Position numbers and translations under genes: made by a program
Notes under the pieces: generated by a model
The model's database searches: none
What the model saw: only the letters and a program-made list of their open reading frames with translations
Told to the model about the DNA's origin: nothing
Assembly (NCBI RefSeq): GCF_013127955.1
Contig: NZ_CP053435.1
Coordinates: forward strand, 248,001-312,000
Reading direction: 5' to 3'
Source of the DNA: Spirosoma taeanense
GTDB lineage: Bacteria > Bacteroidota > Bacteroidia > Cytophagales > Spirosomataceae
Length of the DNA: 64,000 bases
Shown: positions 8,316-16,565 of the stretch, one piece after another
How positions within the stretch are numbered: position 1 is the first letter of the stretch
Layout: each line of letters opens with the position of its first letter

Positions 8316-8615
8316 TTAGCTTACGGCATCATAAACCTGTACCCGCTCCCAGAGGTGCTGACACTCGGCCACAAACTCCAGGTGGACCGGATGCACCTGA
8401 TAGGCATCGTGAGCGGCTTTGTCGGCAAAGACGAACGTCAGCGAGAAATCGTACGAGTGGTCAATGACCGGCCGGCGGGTTTCGGCTGGCGTGCCAATAT
8501 AGGCCGCCGAAATTTCTTTCACGCCCTTAAGGGATTCGAGACCGGCACGAAGGGCTTTGTGATTGTCCTGATTTTCAGGATGCTTAAGCCAGAAAAAAAC
8601 GGTATGAACGAACAT
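8316..8615 (-). CDS. Stress-responsive alpha/beta-barrel (Dabb) domain protein
   Basis: A 99-residue cytoplasmic protein with the dimeric ferredoxin-like Dabb pattern: MFVHTVFFWLKHPE at the N-terminus, a GLESLKGVKEI helix-strand, DHSYDFSLTFVFADKAAHDA, then YQVHPVHLEFVAEC. Family members are found in stress responses and as small cyclases; no substrate can be assigned. It is downstream of an RluA-type gene on the same strand, separated by a spacer that carries a long inverted repeat. Confidence 0.88.
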   Translation of the reverse strand: MFVHTVFFWLKHPENQDNHKALRAGLESLKGVKEISAAYIGTPAETRRPVIDHSYDFSLTFVFADKAAHDAYQVHPVHLEFVAECQHLWERVQVYDAVS

Positions 8616-8623
8616 AGAACAGG

Positions 8624-8702
8624 GTTAGAAGTTTGCAGTCTGCAGCTCGAAGTTACTCTTTCCGTATCAATGGCTTCGGGCTATGGACTGCAAACTTCTA
8701 AC
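8624..8702. repeat. 17-bp inverted repeat spanning the stop codon of the RluA-type gene
   Basis: 8624-8640 (GTTAGAAGTTTGCAGTC) is the exact reverse complement of 8686-8702, with a 45-nt loop. The right arm contains the TAG stop (8698-8700) of the leftward pseudouridine synthase, so its mRNA ends in a long hairpin before the Dabb gene. It may act as an RNA stabiliser or a factor-dependent terminator. Confidence 0.75.
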
Positions 8703-9420
8703 TAAATTTCTCCAACTGCTTCACCAACACACCAAAATCTTTTGGGTAAGGCGCTATAAACGTCTGTTCTTCGCCGTTCAACAGGGTAAACGTTAGCGAA
8801 TAGGCATGCAACGCAACGCGCTGAATCAGCGGAAGCTCTTTGGTGCCCTGCTTGAGATTGAATTTGCGCTTAACGTCTGACAGATATACGGGTTCTCCGC
8901 CATACGTTGGATCGTTGACGATTGGCGCTTTCAGGCACATTAGATGCACCCGAATCTGGTGCATCCGGCCCGTGATGGGCATACACTCTACCAGCGTTGT
9001 CGTACGAAACGCCTGCAGCGTATTGAAAATCGTTTCGGCCACTTTTCCTTTCTCCCGGTCAATCCGAACGGCGGTACCATCCTTAATGGGCGAGATAGGT
9101 AGGTAAACCGAAATGCCGTCGAAATCATGCACGCCGTTCGTAACGGCGTGATAGCGTTTCGTTACTTCCCGGTGCTCAAATTGCATGGCCAGATGCCGGT
9201 AAGCCTCCGGATTTTTGGCAATCGCCAGAATTCCCGAGGTTTCTTTGTCCAGGCGGTGACCAAGCTGCGCATCCGGATGATACGCTTTGGCCAGCCGAAG
9301 AATGCTTTGCCCGCCCCGATCGGTAGTCCGCTCATCGAGCGACGCTACGTAAGGCGGCTTGTTGATGAGTATGTAGTCATCGTTTTCAAACACGATGAGA
9401 TCTTCAAAATTCAGTTTCAT
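8698..9420 (-). CDS. RluA-family RNA pseudouridine synthase
   Basis: A 240-residue pseudouridine synthase with catalytic motif HRLDKETSG at residues 55-63 (Asp58) and the family motif ITGRMHQIRVHLMCL in the second half. As with the gene at 1713-2444, there is no S4 domain. It differs enough from that protein (DKETSG versus DRPVSG) to be a separate paralogue, not a recent duplicate. It is upstream of, and on the same strand as, the Dabb gene. The target RNA is unknown. Confidence 0.9.
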   Translation of the reverse strand: MKLNFEDLIVFENDDYILINKPPYVASLDERTTDRGGQSILRLAKAYHPDAQLGHRLDKETSGILAIAKNPEAYRHLAMQFEHREVTKRYHAVTNGVHDFDGISVYLPISPIKDGTAVRIDREKGKVAETIFNTLQAFRTTTLVECMPITGRMHQIRVHLMCLKAPIVNDPTYGGEPVYLSDVKRKFNLKQGTKELPLIQRVALHAYSLTFTLLNGEEQTFIAPYPKDFGVLVKQLEKFS

Positions 9421-9511
9421 TCGTAAAGTCGTTGATTGTCAGTCGTAACTATTCATTGCAGATAAAGCCTGACGTAACAAATACCTCTTGCGTGACAATA
9501 GGAAGTAATAC

Positions 9512-9540
9512 AAAAAGCCTCCTCCGATACGGAAGAGGCT
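9512..9540 (-). terminator. Rho-independent terminator of rpmB
   Basis: Stem 9516-9526 / 9530-9540 (AGCCTCCTCCG with CGGAAGAGGCT, one G-T pair) followed on the minus strand by a run of five T (9512-9516). Confidence 0.75.
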
Positions 9541-9565
9541 CAGTGCGGAAATAGCCTGTAAAAAA

Positions 9566-9805
9566 CTACAGCGACAGCGTGCCGCGCTCGTGGGCTTTAC
9601 GCAGCGTTGCTTCCAGACCGTTTTTATTGATGGTCTTGATAGCAGAGGTAGCTACTCTGAGCGTAACCCATTCGCCGGTTGATTCAACGAAGAACCGCTT
9701 CTTTTGCAGGTTCGGGAAGAATTTACGCTTCGTTTTATTATTGGCGTGCGATACGTTATTACCCGTCCGCGTGCGTTTTCCTGTGATTTGACAAACTCTG
9801 GCCAT
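9566..9805 (-). CDS. rpmB: 50S ribosomal protein L28
   Basis: Component of the large ribosomal subunit. The 79-residue sequence begins [20 protein letters not shown] and continues with [16 protein letters not shown] and [14 protein letters not shown], characteristic of the long bacterial L28 type. Only one of the possible zinc-ligand cysteines (Cys5) is present, so this is a Cys-minus form. It is transcribed alone, with a recognisable promoter and terminator. L33 (rpmG), which often follows L28 in Bacteroidetes, is not next to it. Confidence 0.97.
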   Translation of the reverse strand: MARVCQITGKRTRTGNNVSHANNKTKRKFFPNLQKKRFFVESTGEWVTLRVATSAIKTINKNGLEATLRKAHERGTLSL

Positions 9806-9833
9806 TACCGTACTCGTTTTCCGTATGAGGGCG

Positions 9834-9864
9834 CAAAATTCGCTAATTTCTTCATAATCTGCAA
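9834..9864 (-). promoter_or_regulatory. Candidate rpmB promoter
   Basis: On the minus strand, TTG (9864-9862), a 20-bp spacer, and GAATTTTG (9841-9834), one mismatch from TAnnTTTG. The predicted start lies about 22 nt upstream of the rpmB ATG. Confidence 0.45.
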
Positions 9865-9868
9865 CTCT

Positions 9869-10147
<279 letters not shown>

Positions 10148-10158
10148 TCACTACGACT

Positions 10159-11406
10159 ATGGAAACGACAACGCGCCCCTCGGCCACCGATCAGGCCATG
10201 CAATTGGAATGGAATTATGGAGCACACAACTACCATCCGATTCCGGCCGTGCTGTCGCGGGGCGAAGGCATTTTTGTTTGGGATGTAGAGGGCAAACGCT
10301 ACTTCGACTTCCTGTCGGCCTATAGTGCCGTGAGTCAGGGCCACTGCCACCCGCGCATTATCAACGTCATGATTCAGCAGGCGCAGCGGCTGACGCTTAC
10401 CTCGCGGGCGTTCTACAACGACAAAACCGGTTTGTGCGAGAAGTTTTTGTGCGAGTACTTCGGCTACGACAAAGCGCTGCTGATGAACTCCGGAGCCGAA
10501 GGGGGCGAAACCGCGCTGAAGCTGACCCGTAAATGGGCGTATAAAGTGAAAGGGATTCCGCAGAATCAGGCCAAAACGGTTTATGCCGCTGGCAACTTCT
10601 GGGGGCGAACGCTGGCCGCCATCTCGTCGTCAACAGACCCGAGCAGCACCAACGACTTCGGCCCGTTGCTGCCGGGCTATATCATCATTCCCTACAATGA
10701 CCTTAATGCGCTGGAAGATACATTCAGGAGCGATCCGAATATTGCGGGCTTTATGGTCGAGCCGATTCAGGGTGAAGCGGGCGTTGTCGTGCCGGATGAG
10801 GGCTACCTGCGGGGCGTGCGCGACCTGTGTACCCAATACAATGTATTATTCATCGCGGATGAAGTGCAGACCGGTATCGGCCGGACGGGCAAGCGGATTG
10901 CCTGCGATCATGAAGGCGTAAAGCCGGATTTGCTCGTATTAGGCAAGGCGCTTTCGGGCGGGACCATGCCGGTGTCGGCGGTAATGACTTCCAACGAGGT
11001 GATGCTGACCATAAAACCGGGTGAACACGGCAGCACCTACGGCGGCAACCCGCTGGCCTGCGTCGTAACGATGGAAGCGCTTCGGGTGGTTGAAGACGAA
11101 AAATTAGCCGAAAACGCCACCGCGATGGGCGAAATTTTCCGCGACCGCATGACGGCCCTGAGCCGTAAGACGGAACTCGTCAAATCGGTGCGTGGTAAGG
11201 GCCTGCTCAACGCAATCGTCATTGCTGAACGGCCCGATCTGGGTGGCGAAACAGCCTGGGAAATCTGTTTGAAGTTGAAAGACAACGGCCTGCTGACCAA
11301 GCCCACGCATGGCGATAAGATTCGCTTTGCGCCCCCGCTCGTCATCAATGAAGATCAGATGCACGAAGCCTGCGATATAATCGAGAAGACGATTCTGGAA
11401 TTTTAG
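10159..11406 (+). CDS. rocD: Ornithine--oxo-acid aminotransferase
   Basis: A PLP-dependent class III aminotransferase converting ornithine and 2-oxoglutarate to glutamate semialdehyde and glutamate. It has 415 residues from METTTRPS. Motifs are the substrate region [31 protein letters not shown], the PLP-ring Asp in [14 protein letters not shown] (about residue 234), and the PLP lysine Lys263 in VLGKALSGG. The open frame begins at 10021, but the ATG at 10159 matches the family start; upstream residues would overlap the divergent DUF5522 gene. It is a single-gene unit closed by a strong stem-loop. Confidence 0.93.
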   Translation: METTTRPSATDQAMQLEWNYGAHNYHPIPAVLSRGEGIFVWDVEGKRYFDFLSAYSAVSQGHCHPRIINVMIQQAQRLTLTSRAFYNDKTGLCEKFLCEYFGYDKALLMNSGAEGGETALKLTRKWAYKVKGIPQNQAKTVYAAGNFWGRTLAAISSSTDPSSTNDFGPLLPGYIIIPYNDLNALEDTFRSDPNIAGFMVEPIQGEAGVVVPDEGYLRGVRDLCTQYNVLFIADEVQTGIGRTGKRIACDHEGVKPDLLVLGKALSGGTMPVSAVMTSNEVMLTIKPGEHGSTYGGNPLACVVTMEALRVVEDEKLAENATAMGEIFRDRMTALSRKTELVKSVRGKGLLNAIVIAERPDLGGETAWEICLKLKDNGLLTKPTHGDKIRFAPPLVINEDQMHEACDIIEKTILEF

Positions 11407-11416
11407 AAATCGTAAA

Positions 11417-11465
11417 CATGCAATGGGGGGCGTAATCCTTACGGTGTTACGTCCCCCATTGCATG
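11417..11465. terminator. Stem-loop terminator after rocD
   Basis: A 19-bp stem with one G-T pair: 11417-11435 (CATGCAATGGGGGGCGTAA) against 11447-11465, with an 11-nt loop. It sits 10 bp after the rocD stop and just before the end of the convergent peptidase gene, so it probably works for both. Confidence 0.75.
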
Positions 11466-11477
11466 TGGTCTCTCTTT

Positions 11478-12566
11478 TTACCTTGTGCCCTCGGCATTAT
11501 GAAGAACGGCCGAACTGGTTGGCTGCCCATTCTTAAACAGACCAACGATCCGATCGCCATCCGCGAAATAATAGGTGCCCTTGCCATTCGGCATATTTTT
11601 CTGGAACCAGCCAACGTACCGATCGCCATTTCGGAAATAATATACACCGTAGTCAGAGCGAAGATTATCGCGGAAGTTGCCTTTGTATTTCACCTTCCCA
11701 TCGGCGTAATACTCAACACCCTCACCGTGTTTGTCGCCTTCCTCAAACTCACCGGCGTAGCGTTCGCGGGTTGGGTAAACAAATACGCCCGTCCCATCTT
11801 CGCAGTCGCCTGAAACGCAGCCAACCGTTGCCCGAACGGGGACTTTCGGCACAACAACCGGCCGGGCGGCTGCTACGGGAGCTGAACTGGTTGTAATGGG
11901 TCTGGGTGCCATAGCTACCGCGGGCTTGCCGGCAACCCGATTTTTAGGATACATCGCTTCAGCTTCCAGCCAGCCTTTCCGAATGGCGTCAATGCGGGCG
12001 GGTTTGGCCGGGTGCGTCGAGGTCGCGCGTTCGTTGCCAAGGGCCTTCACCGCAACCAGCGATTCGTCCAATGACGCTCCGAGCTGGTGCAGCACAAACC
12101 CCGAAAACTTATCGGCTTCGATTTCTTTCTGCGGCTGACCGCCCCGGCCGTCGATGGTATGGCCCTGCAGGTGATGGCCAATTTCGTGCGCCATGATACT
12201 AATGGCCGACCAGTCGGTTTCGGTTTCTTCTTCGATGCTCTGCATGAAAGCCGCATCGTAGACAATAAACCGCTGGCCCTTCAAAACCGTAGCGAAGCAG
12301 TTATCGGTGTTTGAGCACTCAATAACCTTGAAATTACGCATCAGACCTATCGGTCTCAGAATTCGGTCAACCACGCGCTCGGCGTGGCCGTTCGAAGTTG
12401 TCGTTGGCGAGCAGACCACTTCGGGGCTTGTGCTCCGGCCTGTGTAGCTGCAAATAAACGTTCCTGGAGACGGACGAGCTGACGTTGTAGTTTGGGCAAA
12501 TGACGCGCCGACAAGGGCTACGTTTGCAAAGAGAATGGATAAAGATAAAGCCGCTTTCACTGGCAT
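11478..12566 (-). CDS. Exported metallopeptidase (HEIGHH) with C-terminal MORN repeats
   Basis: A 362-residue protein with a signal peptide (about 1-24, ending ASFAQ), a zinc peptidase domain and MORN repeats. The zincin motif MAHEIGHHLQGH is at residues 125-136, and a third ligand may be in EIEADKFSGF about 20 residues later. Cysteines at about 39, 52, 84 and 90 may pair outside the cytoplasm. From about 265 come repeats of the form YAGEFEEGDKHGEG, YKGNFRDN and YVGWFQKNMPNGKGTYYFAD. MORN units usually bind membranes or partners. The substrate is unknown and the combination with a peptidase is unusual. Confidence 0.8.
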   Translation of the reverse strand: MPVKAALSLSILFANVALVGASFAQTTTSARPSPGTFICSYTGRSTSPEVVCSPTTTSNGHAERVVDRILRPIGLMRNFKVIECSNTDNCFATVLKGQRFIVYDAAFMQSIEEETETDWSAISIMAHEIGHHLQGHTIDGRGGQPQKEIEADKFSGFVLHQLGASLDESLVAVKALGNERATSTHPAKPARIDAIRKGWLEAEAMYPKNRVAGKPAVAMAPRPITTSSAPVAAARPVVVPKVPVRATVGCVSGDCEDGTGVFVYPTRERYAGEFEEGDKHGEGVEYYADGKVKYKGNFRDNLRSDYGVYYFRNGDRYVGWFQKNMPNGKGTYYFADGDRIVGLFKNGQPTSSAVLHNAEGTR

Positions 12567-12655
12567 AACCGGGTGGGGTTAATCGTTCAACACGGCAGAA
12601 TAACGAACAAAAGTCGGCGAGGATTGTGAGGGCATTAGGCTCAATTCATCAGGGG

Positions 12656-13681
12656 TCATTTAAACACCTGCTTGCTGACTTTTCCTTTTGCGCCTACGGC
12701 ATAGCAGGTGCCTTTCGCGCAGGCAAGGGCATGAAAGCCTTCGGTGTCGAGCCGTTGCCAGGTCTGACCCTGATCGGCCGAAAGACTCGTGCCGGTGGGC
12801 CCGACAGTGAGGATGCGATCACCGGGAAGCAGGGCTACGGCTTCGCGTAGCCCGGGCGGGTCGGTGGGTGTAACGAGTGACCAGGTTATGCCGCCGTCGC
12901 GGGTAATGGCCGCGTTGGGGCCGGGCAGATTTTCCTGTTTATAGTTTCCGCCCACAATCATTCCTACTTTCTCGCTGAAGAACTGCATACCAAACAAGCC
13001 GGTTGCTTCGCCAGCGGCAAGCGGGGTCGTGCTGACCGCCCAGCTCTGCCCCCGGTCATCTGAGCGAAAAACGCGTCCGCTCATCGACCCGCCCGACGCA
13101 ATCCAGACATTACGTTTGCCCTGCACAACCAGGCTGCTACCACTGGCTGCAAAAGCCGCTTCGTTGGGCATCATCATGGGGAGACTGGTAGGCGGAATGG
13201 TTTTCCAGGTTTGTCCGCCATCGTCGGTAGTGAGGATAAACCATTTGCCACCAACCGGGTCGCTGAAAACAATCCCGTGCTGCTTGTCCCAGAAATCCAT
13301 GCCGTCGAAAAAGACGCCTGCCTGGTCGGTCTGGTAAACAAGCGACCAGGTTTGGCCACCGTTGGTTGTTTTGTAGAGACGCGCCTGGCCTTTTTCGGCA
13401 GGACCGGCGCTCATCAGAAAAGCGGTTTGGGCATCAACGGCGTAAACGTCGCGAAAATCGCAGGTCTGGGCGTCGGGTACGTTGCCGGTTTGCCAGGTTC
13501 TGCCGCCATCGGTTGTGCGAACGAAGGTGCCCTGTGTGCCCCCAATCCACACCACATCAGGACCGGCAATGCTTACTGCCCGGAAACTGGCGTCGGTCTG
13601 AACAGCCTGGGACTGCCACTGCGCCAAACAAGGAGAAATAAAAAACACGAAGGTTACCAGCGTAAGAATACGTTGTCTCAT
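12656..13681 (-). CDS. Exported Ycf48/BNR-type beta-propeller protein
   Basis: A 341-residue protein with a signal peptide (LTLVTFVFFISPCLAQW) and repeated propeller blades marked by Asp-box-like text: RTTDGGRTWQTG, KTTNGGQTWSLV, TTDDGGQTWKTI, RSDDRGQSWAVS and TRDGGITWSLV. This is the Ycf48-like / sialidase-like superfamily. No sialidase catalytic residues are evident and no sorting domain follows, so a binding or assembly role is more likely than hydrolysis. It stands about 90 bp downstream of the peptidase-MORN start with no clear functional link. Confidence 0.8.
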   Translation of the reverse strand: MRQRILTLVTFVFFISPCLAQWQSQAVQTDASFRAVSIAGPDVVWIGGTQGTFVRTTDGGRTWQTGNVPDAQTCDFRDVYAVDAQTAFLMSAGPAEKGQARLYKTTNGGQTWSLVYQTDQAGVFFDGMDFWDKQHGIVFSDPVGGKWFILTTDDGGQTWKTIPPTSLPMMMPNEAAFAASGSSLVVQGKRNVWIASGGSMSGRVFRSDDRGQSWAVSTTPLAAGEATGLFGMQFFSEKVGMIVGGNYKQENLPGPNAAITRDGGITWSLVTPTDPPGLREAVALLPGDRILTVGPTGTSLSADQGQTWQRLDTEGFHALACAKGTCYAVGAKGKVSKQVFK

Positions 13682-13751
13682 GAGTTAAAAAAGAGGGTCG
13701 GCTATGAACACTAGTAAAAATAGCGACCAACTAGTTAACCCCAAGCAATTC

Positions 13752-14252
13752 TCACTCGGTTCTATTCTTCGGTTGGGAGGCCGTCTGCTCGGTAGCTGCT
13801 TTAAGCCGCGTAATTTCCTGCTCCAGACTGTTGGATTTGAAGTAATAATAAAGCCCGAGCACCAGGAAAATTTTCGACAGCACGAAGACAGCAATGAAGG
13901 CTGGCCGCCAGTATTTATGAACCCGGATATGCGTATCGCTTACCTCAACATCTACGTAGTTGGGTTTAGGCGGCTCGGGTTCCCGGGCAAAGTGACTGTA
14001 TGGGTTGGAGGCCTGCTTTTTGAGGCCAGTTTCGCCAAGGCGCTCCAGAATATTGGCTCTTACGCCTGGCGGGGGAGGGACGGCATTCCGCAGGAAAAAC
14101 TGTTCCATTTCCGTTTCCAGTTCATTCAACTCGGCTAACACGTCTGCATCGGTAGCCAGTACACGCTCAACCTCCTCCTTCTCTTTGTCGGAGACGATAC
14201 CCAGCAAGTAGGATTCGAGAATGCCGCTGGTTAAATACTGGTGAGTTTTCAA
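13752..14252 (-). CDS. Putative transmembrane anti-sigma factor
   Basis: A 166-residue protein with a soluble N-terminal region (LTSGILESYLLGIVSDKEKE, then LATDADVLAELNELETEMEQ) that resembles the RskA-like anti-sigma domain of Bacteroidetes, a single transmembrane helix near 115-135 (FIAVFVLSKIFLVLGLYYYF) and a short coiled periplasmic tail (LEQEITRLKAATEQ). There is no HxxxCxxC zinc motif. It lies 12 bp downstream of a degenerate sigma-like gene and is almost certainly its partner. The short tail, without the large sensor region often seen, is unusual. Confidence 0.7.
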   Translation of the reverse strand: MKTHQYLTSGILESYLLGIVSDKEKEEVERVLATDADVLAELNELETEMEQFFLRNAVPPPPGVRANILERLGETGLKKQASNPYSHFAREPEPPKPNYVDVEVSDTHIRVHKYWRPAFIAVFVLSKIFLVLGLYYYFKSNSLEQEITRLKAATEQTASQPKNRTE

Positions 14253-14264
14253 AACTGAAACTAA

Positions 14265-14711
14265 TTAACGTTTACGGAAAGAACTGAGATGAGTCCGGAT
14301 CGCTTTCAGCACGTCCGAACAGGGAATTTGTAGTCGTTCAGCAATGGCATCGGGGGTATACCCCTGCCGAAAAGCCAAATCAAAAACCAATTTTGGCAGA
14401 TTATCGTTCGTGTCTGAATCCAAACCAAAAGGTGCTGGGGCGGGTGGTGTCATTGCCGATTTCGCTTCCAGCGCTTTTTCCCTGGCCATGCGAATGATGG
14501 TGGTCGTCGGGGTAGTCGGATAGCCCTCAACCAGCTTTAAAAAAGGAGTCGTAAATATATCGAGCAGTACCTGCTGAGCGATCTCGGGTTGAGGTATTAT
14601 CTGTAAAATGACACCATAGGCAATTGAACTATATCGATCATAGAGACTTATTGAATCGGTCTGCAAAGCGGAGTCGTCCGGCCTAGCAGGTATTGATCTT
14701 AATGCACCCAT
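14265..14711 (-). CDS. Divergent sigma-70-like protein
   Basis: A 148-residue protein. SISLYDRYSSIAYGVILQI and PEIAQQVLLDIFTTPFLKL align with region 2 of Bacteroidetes ECF sigma factors (LYDRYS..LYG.....A.DVLQE.F), and the C-terminus (AFRQGYTPDAIAERLQIPCS, then KAIRTHLSSFRKR) resembles the region 4 helix-turn-helix. Conserved region 2 residues are altered (QQVLLDIF for the usual acidic DVLQEVF), and the aromatic promoter-melting motif is not recognisable. It may have lost promoter opening and become a regulator. The following gene encodes a matching anti-sigma factor. Confidence 0.65.
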   Translation of the reverse strand: MGALRSIPARPDDSALQTDSISLYDRYSSIAYGVILQIIPQPEIAQQVLLDIFTTPFLKLVEGYPTTPTTTIIRMAREKALEAKSAMTPPAPAPFGLDSDTNDNLPKLVFDLAFRQGYTPDAIAERLQIPCSDVLKAIRTHLSSFRKR

Positions 14712-14891
14712 GCCTGTAATTTACAGTGTTTGTATGCCACTAAAGTTGGGAGTTGAATTGCCGATAAATGCTTTTGCCGAAAAGGCACATTCTAACAGGT
14801 AAAGTAAAACTATAGCATTATTATATATTATTCAAGTAATCTTGAATCATTTATTCGTCATTAGCCCCAGATCAATACCTTAGATATGGTC

Positions 14892-15692
14892 TTATTTATG
14901 AAAACGGTGTCGGATACTATCTGTCATCAGTTCATAGATGTTCGCAAATTCAGGCTGGGTATTTAGCAGCAAAAGGTGGGCATCAATCGTTGTCAGATCA
15001 CCCCGGCGGGCAGGGCCGGTCTGTACGTTTGCCGGATCAGAAGCGTCAAGACCTTTGCGGAATGTCTCGCGGATGAGTGGGCGGAGCAGCTCAAACTCCA
15101 GCCCATCGCCCACGGTAAGGTCATGGGCGATGGTGAGCAGGTGATTGGTGAAGTTGCAGGCAAAAACAGCCGCAAGGTGCAGCTTACAGCGCTCGGCTGA
15201 GGTAATCAGATAAACAATATCGCTGAGTTCCTGCCCCAGCGCAACCAGTTCGTCTTCGGTTGGTTTATCGGTGGCTTCAATGCAAAGCGGAATCTCCTCA
15301 AAGGTCATGAACGACTGGCCTTTCGTGAACGTTTGTAAGGGATAGAAAACCCCGGTCTGAACGGGTACATCGCTGTAAATTTCCATTTGGTGCGTCAGCG
15401 TCTCCAGCGACTGAGTCCCCGATGTATGGACAAGGATGGCGTTCTCTGGCAGAACCAGCCGGGAGCAGACGGTTTCGAGCGTGTCGTCGGGAATGGCCAG
15501 GATAAACAGCCGGGATGGGCTATCAGCAAAATTGAGTTCGGAATGGGTGCGGGCGTCGTACAGATTGCTGACCAGCTGCCGGGCCGACTGGAGTTGCCGG
15601 CTGAAGACCTCGTTAATGTGGTGGCCCGCATTTTCCAGGGCGGGGGCCAGGTGCCAGGCGAGGTTCCCCGCGCCGATAAACGAAATTTCCAT
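14892..15692 (-). CDS. Rossmann-fold / DUF2520 protein (P5C-reductase-like)
   Basis: A 266-residue cytoplasmic protein. Its N-terminal dinucleotide-binding Rossmann domain begins MEISFIGAGNLAWHLAPALE (GxGNLA..L) and its C-terminal helical DUF2520 domain contains LHLAAVFACNFTNHLLTIAH and LRPLIRETFRKGL. The architecture matches the Rossmann-like/DUF2520 family, related to pyrroline-5-carboxylate reductase and 6-phosphogluconate dehydrogenase folds. The substrate is not established. It is transcribed divergently from the glycosyltransferase cluster. Confidence 0.85.
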   Translation of the reverse strand: MEISFIGAGNLAWHLAPALENAGHHINEVFSRQLQSARQLVSNLYDARTHSELNFADSPSRLFILAIPDDTLETVCSRLVLPENAILVHTSGTQSLETLTHQMEIYSDVPVQTGVFYPLQTFTKGQSFMTFEEIPLCIEATDKPTEDELVALGQELSDIVYLITSAERCKLHLAAVFACNFTNHLLTIAHDLTVGDGLEFELLRPLIRETFRKGLDASDPANVQTGPARRGDLTTIDAHLLLLNTQPEFANIYELMTDSIRHRFHK

Positions 15693-15718
15693 TGACAGAT
15701 GGAAGATAGGACGATTGC

Positions 15719-15726
15719 TACCTTTG
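15719..15726 (+). promoter_or_regulatory. Promoter -7 element for the glycosyltransferase cluster
   Basis: TACCTTTG, an exact TAnnTTTG, about 70 bp before the GTG at 15798. The nearest upstream TTG is 24 bp away, longer than usual, so confidence is limited. Confidence 0.35.
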
Positions 15727-15797
15727 CAGTTTAATGCTTAATCGCAAAGAACGCAAAGTTTGGGTGCAAAGCATGTTCTCCTTTTGTAAATTCAACT

Positions 15798-16490
15798 GTG
15801 TCCAGGTCAATCATTCTTGTTATCATCCCTGCCTTCAACGAAGAAAATTCGGTTGGCAATGTTGTGCGTGATATCCCGGTCGGGCTGGTCGACGAGGTGG
15901 TGGTCGTCAATAACAATTCAAACGATCAGACAGCAGTGCAGGCAGCCCTGGCCGGAGCTACTGTACTCAACGAACCGGTTCAGGGATATGGCCGGGCGTG
16001 TCTGCGGGGCATCGCCTACGCTCAGAATCGGCAACAAAAACCAGATGTGGTTGTTTTTCTGGATGCGGATTACTCGGATTATCCCGGCGAGATGACGGCG
16101 CTGGTTGCGCCAATTCTGGCTGGTGCGGTCGATCTGGTAATCGGGTCGCGGGCGCTGGGTAATCGGGAACGAGGCTCCATGACGCCCCAGCAGGTATTTG
16201 GCAACTGGCTGGCAACAACCCTGCTTCACTGGTTATACGGCGTCCGGTATACAGACCTAGGGCCATTCCGGGCCATTCGGTTTGAGCAGTTGCTGGAACT
16301 GGATATGCAGGATAAAACGTATGGCTGGACGGTTGAAATGCAGTTAAAAGCCGCTAAACAGGGCTTGCGGATTCTGGAAATACCCGTCAGCTACCGAAAG
16401 CGGATAGGCTTCTCGAAAATCTCGGGGACGGTGAAGGGAACGGTTCTGGCGGGATATAAGATTCTGGCGACAATCTTCAGGTATTGGTAA
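15798..16490 (+). CDS. Family 2 glycosyltransferase (polyprenyl-phosphate sugar synthase-like)
   Basis: A 230-residue GT-A enzyme of the DPM1/DpgS type. It starts with GTG and has IILVIIPAFNEENSVGNVV, VVNNNSNDQT and the metal-binding FLDADYSDYPGEM, then GSRALGNRERGSM and YTDLGPFRAIR. No transmembrane segments follow the catalytic domain. Such enzymes transfer a hexose from a nucleotide sugar to a polyprenyl phosphate, which a GT-C enzyme can then use; a candidate GT-C gene is two genes downstream. Confidence 0.85.
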   Translation: MSRSIILVIIPAFNEENSVGNVVRDIPVGLVDEVVVVNNNSNDQTAVQAALAGATVLNEPVQGYGRACLRGIAYAQNRQQKPDVVVFLDADYSDYPGEMTALVAPILAGAVDLVIGSRALGNRERGSMTPQQVFGNWLATTLLHWLYGVRYTDLGPFRAIRFEQLLELDMQDKTYGWTVEMQLKAAKQGLRILEIPVSYRKRIGFSKISGTVKGTVLAGYKILATIFRYW

Positions 16491-16565
16491 TCAATTGAGT
16501 TAATAATCGTTTTGATAAAACATCGAGAGCTGCGTTCAGCATAGAAACGATCTTGTTTCAACACC

